From assembly GCA_022605955.1 (NCBI GenBank), contig JAKCOZ010000232.1, forward strand, positions 186,001-250,000: a stretch of DNA of 64,000 nucleotides. The letters are read 5' to 3'. The position numbers were made by a program, and so were the translations under genes. Position 1 is the first letter of the stretch, and each line of letters begins with the position of its first letter. A model generated the notes under the pieces. It was not told the DNA's origin. It worked only from the letters and a program-made list of their open reading frames with translations, and did no database searches. The DNA is from Rallus limicola. Taxonomy: Eukaryota > Chordata > Aves > Gruiformes > Rallidae. Shown here in pieces: positions 40,587 to 54,400 of this stretch.

Positions 40587-43500
40587 CCTCCTACGGTGCT
40601 TTTCTCGGCCCTAGAGGACTGCAGTTCAAAACATGCTAAACGTCCAGCAATAACTCCCAAAGTAAAGAAGCTAGGCCTGAAAGGCATAGCTTGTCTGAAA
40701 CCTCCTAACAGGACACACGAGCAGACCCTGTCGCTTTGGCTCTCAGCGTTTTCCTTTGCCTGGAAAGAGGGAACATGCCTGGAACCTCCTACGGTGCTTT
40801 TCTCGGCCCTAGCAGACTGCAGTTCAAAACATGCTAAACGTCCAGCAATAACTCCCAAAGTAAAGAAGCTAGGCCTGAAAGGCATAGCTTGTCTGAAACC
40901 TCCTAACAGGACACACGAGCAGACCCTGTCGCTTTGGCTCTCAGCCTTTTCCTTTGCCTGGAAAGAGGGAACATGCCTGGAACCTCCTACGGTGCTTTTC
41001 TCGGCCCTAGCAGACTGCAGTTCAAAACATGCTAAACGTCCAGCAATAACTCCCAAAGTAAAGAAGCGAGGCCTGAAAGGCATAGCTTGTCTGAAACCTC
41101 CTAACAGGACACACGAGCAGACCCTGTCACTTTGGCTCTCAGCCTTTTCCTTTGCCTGGAAAGAGGGAACATGCCTGGAACCTCCTACGGTGCTTTTCTC
41201 GGCCCTAGCAGACTGCAGTTCAAAACATGCTAAACGTCCAGCAATAACTCCCAAAGTAAAGAAGCTAGGCCTGAAAGGCATAGCTTGTCTGAAACCTCCT
41301 AACAGGACACACGAGCAGACCCTGTCGCTTTGGATCTCAGCCTTTTCCTTTGCCTGGAAAGAGGGAACATGCCTGGAACCTCCTACGGTGCTTTTCTCGG
41401 CCCTAGCAGACTGCAGTTCAAAACATGCTAAACGTCCAGCAATAACTCCCAAAGTAAAGAAGCTAGGCCTGAAAGGCATAGCTTGTCTGAAACCTCCTAA
41501 CAGGACACACGAGCAGACCCTGTCGCTTTGGCTCTCAGCCTTTTCCTTTGCCTGGAAAGAGGGAACATGCCTGGAACCTCCTACGGTGCTTTTCTCGGCC
41601 CTAGCAGACTGCAGTTCAAAACATGCTAAACGTCCAGCAATAACTCCCAAAGTAAAGAAGCTAGGCCTGAAAGGCATAGCTTGTCTGAAACCTCCTAACA
41701 GGACACACGAGCAGACCCTGTCACTTTGGCTCTCAGACTTTTCCTTTGCCTGGAAAGAGGGAACATGCCTGGAACCTCCTGCGGTGCTTTTCTCGGCCCT
41801 AGCAGACTGCAGTTCAAAACATGCTAAACGTCCAGCAATAACTCCCAAAGTAAAGAAGCTAGGCCTGAAAGGCATAGCTTGTCTGAAACCTCCTAACAGG
41901 ACACACGAGCAGACCCTGTCACTTTGGCTCTCAGCCTTTTCCTTTGCCTGGAAAGAGGGAACATGCCTGGAACCTCCTACGGTGCTTTTCTCGGCCCTAG
42001 CAGACTGCAGTTCAAAGCATTCTAAACGTCCAGCAATAACTCCCAAAGTAAAGAAGCTAGGCCTGAAAGGCATAGCTTGTCTGAAACCTCCTAACAGGAC
42101 ACACGAGCAGACCCTGTCACTTTGGCTCTCAGCCTTTTCCTTTGCCTGGAAAGAGGGAACATGCCTGGAACCTCCTACGGTGCTTTTCTCGGCCCTAGCA
42201 GACTGCAGTTCAAAACATGCTAAACGTCCAGCAATAACTCCCAAAGTAAAGAAGCTAGGCCTGAAAGGCATAGCTTGTCTGAAACCTCCTAACAGGACAC
42301 ACGAGCAGACCCTGTCACTTTGGCTCTCAGCCTTTTCCTTTGCCTGGAAAGAGGGAACATGCCTGGAACCTCCTACGGTGCTTTTCTCGGCCCTAGAGGA
42401 CTGCAGTTCAAAACATGCTAAACGTCCAGCAATAACTCCCAAAGTAAAGAAGCTAGGCCTGAAAGGCATAGCTTGTCTGAAACCTCCTAACAGGACACAC
42501 GAGCAGACCCTGTCGCTTTGGCTCTCAGCGTTTTCCTTTGCCTGGAAAGAGGGAACATGCCTGGAACCTCCTACGGTGCTTTTCTCGGCCCTAGCAGACT
42601 GCAGTTCAAAACATGCTAAACGTCCAGCAATAACTCCCAAAGTAAAGAAGCTAGGCCTGAAAGGCATAGCTTGTCTGAAACCTCCTAACAGGACACACGA
42701 GCAGACCCTGTCGCTTTGGCTCTCAGCCTTTTCCTTTGACTGGAAAGAGGGAACATGCCTGGAACCTCCTACGGTGCTTTTCTCGGCCCTAGCAGACTGC
42801 AGTTCAAAACATGCTAAACGTCCAGCAATAACTCCCAAAGTAAAGAAGCGAGGCCTGAAAGGCATAGCTTGTCTGAAACCTCCTAACAGGACACACGAGC
42901 AGACCCTGTCACTTTGGCTCTCAGCCTTTTCCTTTGCCTGGAAAGAGGGAACATGCCTGGAACCTCCTACGGTGCTTTTCTCGGCCCTAGCAGACTGCAG
43001 TTCAAAACATGCTAAACGTCCAGCAATAACTCCCAAAGTAAAGAAGCTAGGCCTGAAAGGCATAGCTTGTCTGAAACCTCCTAACAGGACACACGAGCAG
43101 ACCCTGTCGCTTTGGATCTCAGCCTTTTCCTTTGCCTGGAAAGAGGGAACATGCCTGGAACCTCCTACGGTGCTTTTCTCGGCCCTAGCAGACTGCAGTT
43201 CAAAACATGCTAAACGTCCAGCAATAACTCCCAAAGTAAAGAAGCTAGGCCTGAAAGGCATAGCTTGTCTGAAACCTCCTAACAGGACACACGAGCAGAC
43301 CCTGTCGCTTTGGCTCTCAGCCTTTTCCTTTGCCTGGAAAGAGGGAACATGCCTGGAACCTCCTACGGTGCTTTTCTCGGCCCTAGCAGACTGCAGTTCA
43401 AAACATGCTAAACGTCCAGCAATAACTCCCAAAGTAAAGAAGCTAGGCCTGAAAGGCATAGCTTGTCTGAAACCTCCTAACAGGACACACGAGCAGACCC

Positions 43501-45160
43501 TGTCACTTTGGCTCTCAGACTTTTCCTTTGCCTGGAAAGAGGGAACATGCCTGGAACCTCCTGCGGTGCTTTTCTCGGCCCTAGCAGACTGCAGTTCAAA
43601 GCATTCTAAACGTCCAGCAATAACTCCCAAAGTAAAGAAGCTAGGCCTGAAAGGCATAGCTTGTCTGAAACCTCCTAACAGGACACACGAGCAGACCCTG
43701 TCACTTTGGCTCTCAGCCTTTTCCTTTGCCTGGAAAGAGGGAACATGCCTGGAACCTCCTACGGTGCTTTTCTCGGCCCTAGCAGACTGCAGTTCAAAAC
43801 ATGCTAAACGTCCAGCAATAACTCCCAAAGTAAAGAAGCTAGGCCTGAAAGGCATAGCTTGTCTGAAACCTCCTAACAGGACACACGAGCAGACCCTGTC
43901 ACTTTGGCTCTCAGCCTTTTCCTTTGCCTGGAAAGAGGGAACATGCCTGGAACCTCCTACGGTGCTTTTCTCGGCCCTAGAGGACTGCAGTTCAAAACAT
44001 GCTAAACGTCCAGCAATAACTCCCAAAGTAAAGAAGCTAGGCCTGAAAGGCATAGCTTGTCTGAAACCTCCTAACAGGACACACGAGCAGACCCTGTCGC
44101 TTTGGCTCTCAGCGTTTTCCTTTGCCTGGAAAGAGGGAACATGCCTGGAACCTCCTACGGTGCTTTTCTCGGCCCTAGCAGACTGCAGTTCAAAACATGC
44201 TAAACGTCCAGCAATAACTCCCAAAGTAAAGAAGCTAGGCCTGAAAGGCATAGCTTGTCTGAAACCTCCTAACAGGACACACGAGCAGACCCTGTCGCTT
44301 TGGCTCTCAGCCTTTTCCTTTGCCTGGAAAGAGGGAACATGCCTGGAACCTCCTACGGTGCTTTTCTCGGCCCTAGCAGACTGCAGTTCAAAACATGCTA
44401 AACGTCCAGCAATAACTCCCAAAGTAAAGAAGCGAGGCCTGAAAGGCATAGCTTGTCTGAAACCTCCTAACAGGACACACGAGCAGACCCTGTCACTTTG
44501 GCTCTCAGCCTTTTCCTTTGCCTGGAAAGAGGGAACATGCCTGGAACCTCCTACGGTGCTTTTCTCGGCCCTAGCAGACTGCAGTTCAAAACATGCTAAA
44601 CGTCCAGCAATAACTCCCAAAGTAAAGAAGCTAGGCCTGAAAGGCATAGCTTGTCTGAAACCTCCTAACAGGACACACGAGCAGACCCTGTCGCTTTGGA
44701 TCTCAGCCTTTTCCTTTGCCTGGAAAGAGGGAACATGCCTGGAACCTCCTACGGTGCTTTTCTCGGCCCTAGCAGACTGCAGTTCAAAACATGCTAAACG
44801 TCCAGCAATAACTCCCAAAGTAAAGAAGCTAGGCCTGAAAGGCATAGCTTGTCTGAAACCTCCTAACAGGACACACGAGCAGACCCTGTCGCTTTGGCTC
44901 TCAGCCTTTTCCTTTGCCTGGAAAGAGGGAACATGCCTGGAACCTCCTACGGTGCTTTTCTCGGCCCTAGCAGACTGCAGTTCAAAACATGCTAAACGTC
45001 CAGCAATAACTCCCAAAGTAAAGAAGCTAGGCCTGAAAGGCATAGCTTGTCTGAAACCTCCTAACAGGACACACGAGCAGACCCTGTCACTTTGGCTCTC
45101 AGACTTTTCCTTTGCCTGGAAAGAGGGAACATGCCTGGAACCTCCTGCGGTGCTTTTCTC
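40587..45160 (+). repeat. Higher-order repeat series of 9, 8 and at least 6 monomers
   Basis: Copies are 40587-42368, 42369-43952 and 43953 to about 45160. Shared marks in order are: CTAGAGGACT (40611, 42393, 43977), CTCAGCGTTTT (about 40743, 42525, 44109), the CGAGG monomer, TTGGATCTC (about 41333, 43115, 44698), and CTCAGACTTTT followed by CCTGCGG (41733/41775, 43515/43557, 45099/45141). In copy 1 the monomer with AAAGCATTCT is at 41973, two monomers after CTCAGACTT; in copy 2 CCTGCGG and AAAGCATTCT lie in the same monomer (43557), so exactly one monomer was removed. Copy 3 lacks AAAGCATTCT and fades into ordinary monomers. Confidence 0.92.
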
Positions 45161-48100
45161 GGCCCTAGCAGACTGCAGTTCAAAACATGCTAAACGTCCA
45201 GCAATAACTCCCAAAGTAAAGAAGCTAGGCCTGAAAGGCATAGCTTGTCTGAAACCTCCTAACAGGACACACGAGCAGACCCTGTCACTTTGGCTCTCAG
45301 CCTTTTCCTTTGCCTGGAAAGAGGGAACATGCCTGGAACCTCCTACGGTGCTTTTCTCGGCCCTAGCAGACTGCAGTTCAAAACATGCTAAACGTCCAGC
45401 AATAACTCCCAAAGTAAAGAAGCTAGGCCTGAAAGGCATAGCTTGTCTGAAACCTCCTAACAGGACACACGAGCAGACCCTGTCACTTTGGCTCTCAGCC
45501 TTTTCCTTTGCCTGGAAAGAGGGAACATGCCTGGAACCTCCTACGGTGCTTTTCTCGGCCCTAGCAGACTGCAGTTCAAAACATGCTAAACGTCCAGCAA
45601 TAACTCCCAAAGTAAAGAAGCTAGGCCTGAAAGGCATAGCTTGTCTGAAACCTCCTAACAGGACACACGAGCAGACCCTGTCACTTTGGCTCTCAGCCTT
45701 TTCCTTTGCCTGGAAAGAGGGAACATGCCTGGAACCTCCTACGGTGCTTTTCTCGGCCCTAGCAGACTGCAGTTCAAAACATGCTAAACGTCCAGCAATA
45801 ACTCCCAAAGTAAAGAAGCTAGGCCTGAAAGGCATAGCTTGTCTGAAACCTCCTAACAGGACACACGAGCAGACCCTGTCGCTTTGGCTCTCAGCCTTTT
45901 CCTTTGCCTGGAAAGAGGGAACATGCCTGGAACCTCCTACGGTGCTTTTCTCGGCCCTAGCAGACTGCAGTTCAAAACATGCTAAACGTCCAGCAATAAC
46001 TCCCAAAGTAAAGAAGCTAGGCCTGAAAGGCATAGCTTGTCTGAAACCTCCTAACAGGACACACGAGCAGACCCTGTCGCTTTGGCTCTCAGCCTTTTCC
46101 TTTGCCTGGAAAGAGGGAACATGCCTGGAACCTCCTACGGTGCTTTTCTCGGCCCTAGCAGACTGCAGTTCAAAACATGCTAAACGTCCAGCAATAACTC
46201 CCAAAGTAAAGAAGCTAGGCCTGAAAGGCATAGCTTGTCTGAAACCTCCTAACAGGACACACGAGCAGACCCTGTCACTTTGGCTCTCAGCCTTTTCCTT
46301 TGCCTGGAAAGAGGGAACATGCCTGGAACCTCCTACGGTGCTTTTCTCGGCCCTAGCAGACTGCAGTTCAAAACATGCTAAACGTCCAGCAATAACTCCC
46401 AAAGTAAAGAAGCTAGGCCTGAAACGCATAGCTTGTCTGAAACCTCCTAACAGGACACACGAGCAGACCCTGTCACTTTGGCTCTCAGCCTTTTCCTTTG
46501 CCTGGAAAGAGGGAACATGCCTGGAACCTCCTACGGTGCTTTTCTCGGCCCTAGCAGACTGCAGTTCAAAACATGCTAAACGTCCAGCAATAACTCCCAA
46601 AGTAAAGAAGCTAGGCCTGAAAGGCATAGCTTGTCTGAAACCTCCTAACAGGACACACGAGCAGACCCTGTCACTTTGGCTCTCAGCCTTTTCCTTTGCC
46701 TGGAAAGAGGGAACATGCCTGGAACCTCCTACGGTGCTTTTCTCGGCCCTAGCAGACTGCAGTTCAAAACATGCTAAACGTCCAGCAATAACTCCCAAAG
46801 TAAAGAAGCTAGGCCTGAAAGGCATAGCTTGTCTGAAACCTCCTAACAGGACACACGAGCAGACCCTGTCACTTTGGCTCTCAGCCTTTTCCTTTGCCTG
46901 GAAAGAGGGAACATGCCTGGAACCTCCTACGGTGCTTTTCTCGGCCCTAGCAGACTGCAGTTCAAAACATGCTAAACGTCCAGCAATAACTCCCAAAGTA
47001 AAGAAGCTAGGCCTGAAAGGCATAGCTTGTCTGAAACCTCCTAACAGGACACACGAGCAGACCCTGTCACTTTGGCTCTCAGCCTTTTCCTTTGCCTGGA
47101 AAGAGGGAACATGCCTGGAACCTCCTACGGTGCTTTTCTCGGCCCTAGCAGACTGCAGTTCAAAACATGCTAAACGTCCAGCAATAACTCCCAAAGTAAA
47201 GAAGCTAGGCCTGAAAGGCATAGCTTGTCTGAAACCTCCTAACAGGACACACGAGCAGACCCTGTCGCTTTGGCTCTCAGCCTTTTCCTTTGCCTGGAAA
47301 GAGGGAACATGCCTGGAACCTCCTACAGTGCTTTTCTCGGCCCTAGCAGACTGCAGTTCAAAACATGCTAAACGTCCAGCAATAACTCCCAAAGTAAAGA
47401 AGCTAGGCCTGAAAGGCATAGCTTGTCTGAAACCTCCTAACAGGACACACGAGCAGACCCTGTCACTTTGGCTCTCAGCCTTTTCCTTTGCCTGGAAAGA
47501 GGGAACATGCCTGGAACCTCCTACGGTGCTTTTCTCGGCCCTAGCAGACTGCAGTTCAAAACATGCTAAACGTCCAGCAATAACTCCCAAAGTAAAGAAG
47601 CTAGGCCTGAAAGGCATAGCTTGTCTGAAACCTCCTAACAGGACACACGAGCAGACCCTGTCACTTTGGCTCTCAGCCTTTTCCTTTGCCTGGAAAGAGG
47701 GAACATGCCTGGAACCTCCTACGGTGCTTTTCTCGGCCCTAGCAGACTGCAGTTCAAAACATGCTAAACGTCCAGCAATAACTCCCAAAGTAAAGAAGCT
47801 AGGCCTGAAAGGCATAGCTTGTCTGAAACCTCCTAACAGGACACACGAGCAGACCCTGTCACTTTGGCTCTCAGCCTTTTCCTTTGCCTGGAAAGAGGGA
47901 ACATGCCTGGAACCTCCTACGGTGCTTTTCTCGGCCCTAGCAGACTGCAGTTCAAAACATGCTAAACGTCCAGCAATAACTCCCAAAGTAAAGAAGCTAG
48001 GCCTGAAAGGCATAGCTTGTCTGAAACCTCCTAACAGGACACACGAGCAGACCCTGTCACTTTGGCTCTCAGCCTTTTCCTTTGCCTGGAAAGAGGGAAC

Positions 48101-49694
48101 ATGCCTGGAACCTCCTACGGTGCTTTTCTCGGCCCTAGCAGACTGCAGTTCAAAACATGCTAAACGTCCAGCAATAACTCCCAAAGTAAAGAAGCGAGGC
48201 CTGAAAGGCATAGCTTGTCTGAAACCTCCTAACAGGACACACGAGCAGACCCTGTCACTTTGGCTCTCAGCCTTTTCCTTTGCCTGGAAAGAGGGAACAT
48301 GCCTGGAACCTCCTACGGTGCTTTTCTCGGCCCTAGCAGACTGCAGTTCAAAACATGCTAAACGTCCAGCAATAACTCCCAAAGTAAAGAAGCTAGGCCT
48401 GAAAGGCATAGCTTGTCTGAAACCTCCTAACAGGACACACGAGCAGACCCTGTCACTTTGGCTCTCAGCCTTTTCCTTTGCCTGGAAAGAGGGAACATGC
48501 CTGGAACCTCCTACGGTGCTTTTCTCGGCCCTAGCAGACTGCAGTTCAAAACATGCTAAACGTCCAGCAATAACTCCCAAAGTAAAGAAGCTAGGCCTGA
48601 AAGGCATAGCTTGTCTGAAACCTCCTAACAGGACACACGAGCAGACCCTGTCACTTTGGCTCTCAGCCTTTTCCTTTGCCTGGAAAGAGGGAACATGCCT
48701 GGAACCTCCTACGGTGCTTTTCTCGGCCCTAGCAGACTGCAGTTCAAAACATGCTAAACGTCCAGCAATAACTCCCAAAGTAAAAAAGCTAGGCCTGAAA
48801 GGCATAGCTTGTCTGAAACCTCCTAACAGGACACACGAGCAGACCCTGTCACTTTGGCTCTCAGCCTTTTCCTTTGCCTGGAAAGAGGGAACATGCCTGG
48901 AACCTCCTACGGTGCTTTTCTCGGCCCTAGCAGACTGCAGTTCAAAAGATGCTAAACGTCCAGCAATAACTCCCAAAGTAAAGAAGCTAGGCCTGAAAGG
49001 CATAGCTTGTCTGAAACCTCCTAACAGGACACACGAGCAGACCCTGTCACTTTGGCTCTCAGCCTTTTCCTTTGCCTGGAAAGAGGGAACATGCCTGGAA
49101 CCTCCTACGGTGCTTTTCTCGGCCCTAGCAGACTGCAGTTCAAAACATGCTAAACGTCCAGCAATAACTCCCAAAGTAAAGAAGCTAGGCCTGAAAGGCA
49201 TAGCTTGTCTGAAACCTCCTAACAGGACACACGAGCAGACCCTGTCACTTTGGCTCTCAGCCTTTTCCTTTGCCTGGAAAGAGGGAACATGCCTGGAACC
49301 TCCTACGGTGCTTTTCTCGGCCCTAGCAGACTGCAGTTCAAAACATGCTAAACGTCCAGCAATAACTCCCAAAGTAAAGAAGCTAGGCCTGAAAGGCATA
49401 GCTTGTCTGAAACCTCCTAACAGGACACACGAGCAGACCCTGTCACTTTGGCTCTCAGCCTTTTCCTTTGCCTGGAAAGAGGGAACATGCCTGGAACCTC
49501 CTACGGTGCTTTTCTCGGCCCTAGCAGACTGCAGTTCAAAACATGCTAAACGTCCAGCAATAACTCCCAAAGTAAAGAAGCTAGGCCTGAAAGGCATAGC
49601 TTGTCTGAAACCTCCTAACAGGACACACGAGCAGACCCTGTCACTTTGGCTCTCAGCCTTTTCCTTTGCCTGGAAAGAGGGAACATGCCTGGAA

Positions 49695-51476
49695 CCTCCT
49701 ACGGTGCTTTTCTCGGCCCTAGCAGACTGCAGTTCAAAACATGCTAAACGTCCAGCAATAACTCCCAAAGTAAAGAAGCGAGGCCTGAAAGGCATAGCTT
49801 GTCTGAAACCTCCTAACAGGACACACGAGCAGACCCTGTCACTTTGGCTCTCAGCCTTTTCCTTTGCCTGGAAAGAGGGAACATGCCTGGAACCTCCTAC
49901 GGTGCTTTTCTCGGCCCTAGCAGACTGCAGTTCAAAACATGCTAAACGTCCAGCAATAACTCCCAAAGTAAAGAAGCTAGGCCTGAAAGGCATAGCTTGT
50001 CTGAAACCTCCTAACAGGACACACGAGCAGACCCTGTCACTTTGGCTCTCAGCCTTTTCCTTTGCCTGGAAAGAGGGAACATGCCTGGAACCTCCTACGG
50101 TGCTTTTCTCGGCCCTAGCAGACTGCAGTTCAAAACATGCTAAACGTCCAGCAATAACTCCCAAAGTAAAGAAGCTAGGCCTGAAAGGCATAGCTTGTCT
50201 GAAACCTCCTAACAGGACACACGAGCAGACCCTGTCACTTTGGCTCTCAGCCTTTTCCTTTGCCTGGAAAGAGGGAACATGCCTGGAACCTCCTACGGTG
50301 CTTTTCTCGGCCCTAGCAGACTGCAGTTCAAAACATGCTAAACGTCCAGCAATAACTCCCAAAGTAAAGAAGCTAGGCCTGAAAGGCATAGCTTGTCTGA
50401 AACCTCCTAACAGGACACACGAGCAGACCCTGTCACTTTGGCTCTCAGCCTTTTCCTTTGCCTGGAAAGAGGGAACATGCCTGGAACCTCCTACGGTGCT
50501 TTTCTCGGCCCTAGCAGACTGCAGTTCAAAACATGCTAAACGTCCAGCAATAACTCCCAAAGTAAAGAAGCGAGGCCTGAAAGGCATGGCTTGTCTGAAA
50601 CCTCCTAACAGGACACACGAGCAGACCCTGTCACTTTGGCTCTCAGCCTTTTCCTTTGCCTGGAAAGAGGGAACATGCCTGGAACCTCCTACGGTGCTTT
50701 TCTCGGCCCTAGCAGACTGCAGTTCAAAACATGCTAAACGTCCAGCAATAACTCCCAAAGTAAAGAAGCTAGGCCTGAAAGGCATAGCTTGTCTGAAACC
50801 TCCTAACAGGACACACGAGCAGACCCTGTCACTTTGGCTCTCAGCCTTTTCCTTTGCCTGGAAAGAGGGAACATGCCTGGAACCTCCTACGGTGCTTTTC
50901 TCGGCCCTAGCAGACTGCAGTTCAAAACATGCTAAACGTCCAGCAATAACTCCCAAAGTAAAGAAGCTAGGCCTGAAAGGCATAGCTTGTCTGAAACCTC
51001 CTAACAGGACACACGAGCAGACCCTGTCACTTTGGCTCTCAGCCTTTTCCTTTGCCTGGAAAGAGGGAACATGCCTGGAACCTCCTACGGTGCTTTTCTC
51101 GGCCCTAGCAGACTGCAGTTCAAAACATGCTAAACGTCCAGCAATAACTCCCAAAGTAAAGAAGCTAGGCCTGAAAGGCATAGCTTGTCTGAAACCTCCT
51201 AACAGGACACACGAGCAGACCCTGTCACTTTGGCTCTCAGCCTTTTCCTTTGCCTGGAAAGAGGGAACATGCCTGGAACCTCCTACGGTGCTTTTCTCGG
51301 CCCTAGCAGACTGCAGTTCAAAACATGCTAAACGTCCAGCAATAACTCCCAAAGTAAAGAAGCGAGGCCTGAAAGGCATAGCTTGTCTGAAACCTCCTAA
51401 CAGGACACACGAGCAGACCCTGTCACTTTGGCTCTCAGCCTTTTCCTTTGCCTGGAAAGAGGGAACATGCCTGGAA
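49695..51476 (+). repeat. Four-monomer period marked by CGAGG monomers
   Basis: GAAGCGAGG occurs at 49775, 50567 and 51359, each 792 bp (4 monomers) apart, with three GCTAGG monomers between. An earlier one at 48191 is 8 monomers upstream, a multiple of the same period. Only one variant defines the period, so support is weaker than for the blocks elsewhere; the middle copy also has GGCATGGC. Confidence 0.65.
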
Positions 51477-54400
51477 CCTCCTACGGTGCTTTTCTCGGCC
51501 CTAGCAGACTGCAGTTCAAAAGATGCTAAACGTCCAGCAATAACTCCCAAAGTAAAGAAGCTAGGCATGAAAGGCATAGCTTGTCTGAAACCTCCTAACA
51601 GGACGCACGAGCAGACCCTGTCACTTTGGCTCTCAGCCTTTTCCTTTGCCTGGAAAGAGGGAACATGCCTGGAACCTCCTACGGTGCTTTTCTCGGCCCT
51701 AGCAGACTGCAGTTCAAAACATGCTAAATGCCCAGCAATAACTCCCAAAGTAAAGAAGCTAGGCCTGAAAGGCATAGCTTGTCTGAAACCTCCTAACAGG
51801 ACGCACGAGCAGACCCTGTCACTTTGGCTCTCAGCCTTTTCCTTTGCCTGGAAAGAGGGAACATGCCTGGAACCTCCTACGGTGCTTTTCTCGGCCCTAG
51901 CAGACTGCAGTTCAAAACATGCTAAAAGTCCAGCAATAACTCCCAAAGTAAAGAAGCTAGGCCTGAAAGGCATAGCTTGTCTGAAACCTCCTAACAGGAC
52001 ACACGAGCAGACCCTGTCACTTTGGCTCTCAGCCTTTTCCTTTGCCTGGAAAGAGGGAACATGCCTGGAACCTCCTACGGTGCTTTTCTCGGCCCTAGCA
52101 GACTGCAGTTCAAAACATGCTAAACGTCCAGCAATAACTCCCAAAGTAAAGAAGCTAGGCCTGAAACGCATAGCTTGTCTGAAACCTCCTAACAGGACAC
52201 ACGAGCAGACCCTGTCACTTTGGCTCTCAGCCTTTTCCTTTGCCTGGAAAGAGGGAACATGCCTGGAACCTCCTACGGTGCTTTTCTCGGCCCTAGCAGA
52301 CTGCAGTTCAAAACATGCTAAACGTCCAGCAATAACTCCCAAAGTAAAGAAGCTAGGCCTGAAACGCATAGCTTGTCTGAAACCTCCTAACAGGACACAC
52401 GAGCAGACCCTGTCACTTTGGCTCTCAGCCTTTTCCTTTGCCTGGAAAGAGGGAACATGCCTGGAACCTCCTACGGTGCTTTTCTCGGCCCTAGCAGACT
52501 GCAGTTCAAAACATGCTAAACGTCCAGCAATAACTCCCAAAGTAAAGAAGCTAGGCCTGAAAGGCTTAGCTTGTCTGAAACCTCCTAACAGGACACACGA
52601 GCAGACCCTGTCACTTTGGCTCTCAGCCTTTTCCTTTGCCTGGAAAGAGGGAACATGCCTGGAACCTCCTACGGTGCTTTTCTCGGCCCTAGCAGACTGC
52701 AGTTCAAAACATGCTAAACGTCCAGCAATAACTCCCAAAGTAAAGAAGCTAGGCCTGAAAGGCATAGCTTGTCTGAAACCTCCTAACAGGACGCACGAGC
52801 AGACCCTGTCACTTTGGCTCTCAGCCTTTTCCTTTGCCTGGAAAGAGGGAACATGCCTGGAGCCTCCTACGGTGCTTTTCTCGGCCCTAGCAGACTGCAG
52901 TTCAAAACATGCTAAATGCCCAGCAATAACTCCCAAAGTAAAGAAGCTAGGCCTGAAAGGCATAGCTTGTCTGAAACCTCCTAACAGGACGCACGAGCAG
53001 ACCCTGTCACTTTGGCTCTCAGCCTTTTCCTTTGCCTGGAAAGAGGGAACATGCCTGGAACCTCCTACGGTGCTTTTCTCGGCCCTAGCAGACTGCAGTT
53101 CAAAACATGCTAAACGTCCAGCAATAACTCCCAAAGTAAAGAAGCTAGGCCTGAAAGGCATAGCTTGTCTGAAACCTCCTAACAGGACACACGAGCAGAC
53201 CCTGTCACTTTGGCTCTCAGCCTTTTCCTTTGCCTGGAAAGAGGGAACATGCCTGGAACCTCCTACGGTGCTTTTCTCGGCCCTAGCAGACTGCAGTTCA
53301 AAACATGCTAAACGTCCAGCAATAACTCCCAAAGTAAAGAAGCTAGGCCTGAAAGGCATAGCTTGTCTGAAACCTCCTAACAGGACACACGAGCAGACCC
53401 TGTCACTTTGGCTCTCAGCCTTTTCCTTTGCCTGGAAAGAGGGAACATGCCTGGAACCTCCTACGGTGCTTTTCTCGGCCCTAGCAGACTGCAGTTCAAA
53501 ACATGCTAAACGTCCAGCAATAACTCCCAAAGTAAAGAAGCTAGGCCTGAAAGGCATAGCTTGTCTGAAACCTCCTAACAGGACACACGAGCAGACCCTG
53601 TCACTTTGGCTCTCAGCCTTTTCCTTTGCCTGGAAAGAGGGAACATGCCTGGAACCTCCTACGGTGCTTTTCTCGGCCCTAGCAGACTGCAGTTCAAAAC
53701 ATACTAAACGTCCAGCAATAACTCCCAAAGTAAAGAAGCGAGGCCTGAAAGGCATAGCTTGTCTGAAACCTCCTAACAGGACACACGAGCAGACCCTGTC
53801 ACTTTGGCTCTCAGCCTTTTCCTTTGCCTGGAAAGAGGGAACATGCCTGGAACCTCCTACGGTGCTTTTCTCGGCCCTAGCAGACTGCAGTTCAAAAGAT
53901 GCTAAACGTCCAGCAATAACTCCCAAAGTAAAGAAGCTAGGCATGAAAGGCATAGCTTGTCTGAAACCTCCTAACAGGACGCACGAGCAGACCCTGTCAC
54001 TTTGGCTCTCAGCCTTTTCCTTTGCCTGGAAAGAGGGAACATGCCTGGAACCTCCTACGGTGCTTTTCTCGGCCCTAGCAGACTGCAGTTCAAAACATGC
54101 TAAATGCCCAGCAATAACTCCCAAAGTAAAGAAGCTAGGCCTGAAAGGCATAGCTTGTCTGAAACCTCCTAACAGGACGCACGAGCAGACCCTGTCACTT
54201 TGGCTCTCAGCCTTTTCCTTTGCCTGGAAAGAGGGAACATGCCTGGAACCTCCTACGGTGCTTTTCTCGGCCCTAGCAGACTGCAGTTCAAAACATGCTA
54301 AACGTCCAGCAATAACTCCCAAAGTAAAGAAGCGAGGCCTGAAAGGCATAGCTTGTCTGAAACCTCCTAACAGGACACACGAGCAGACCCTGTCACTTTG

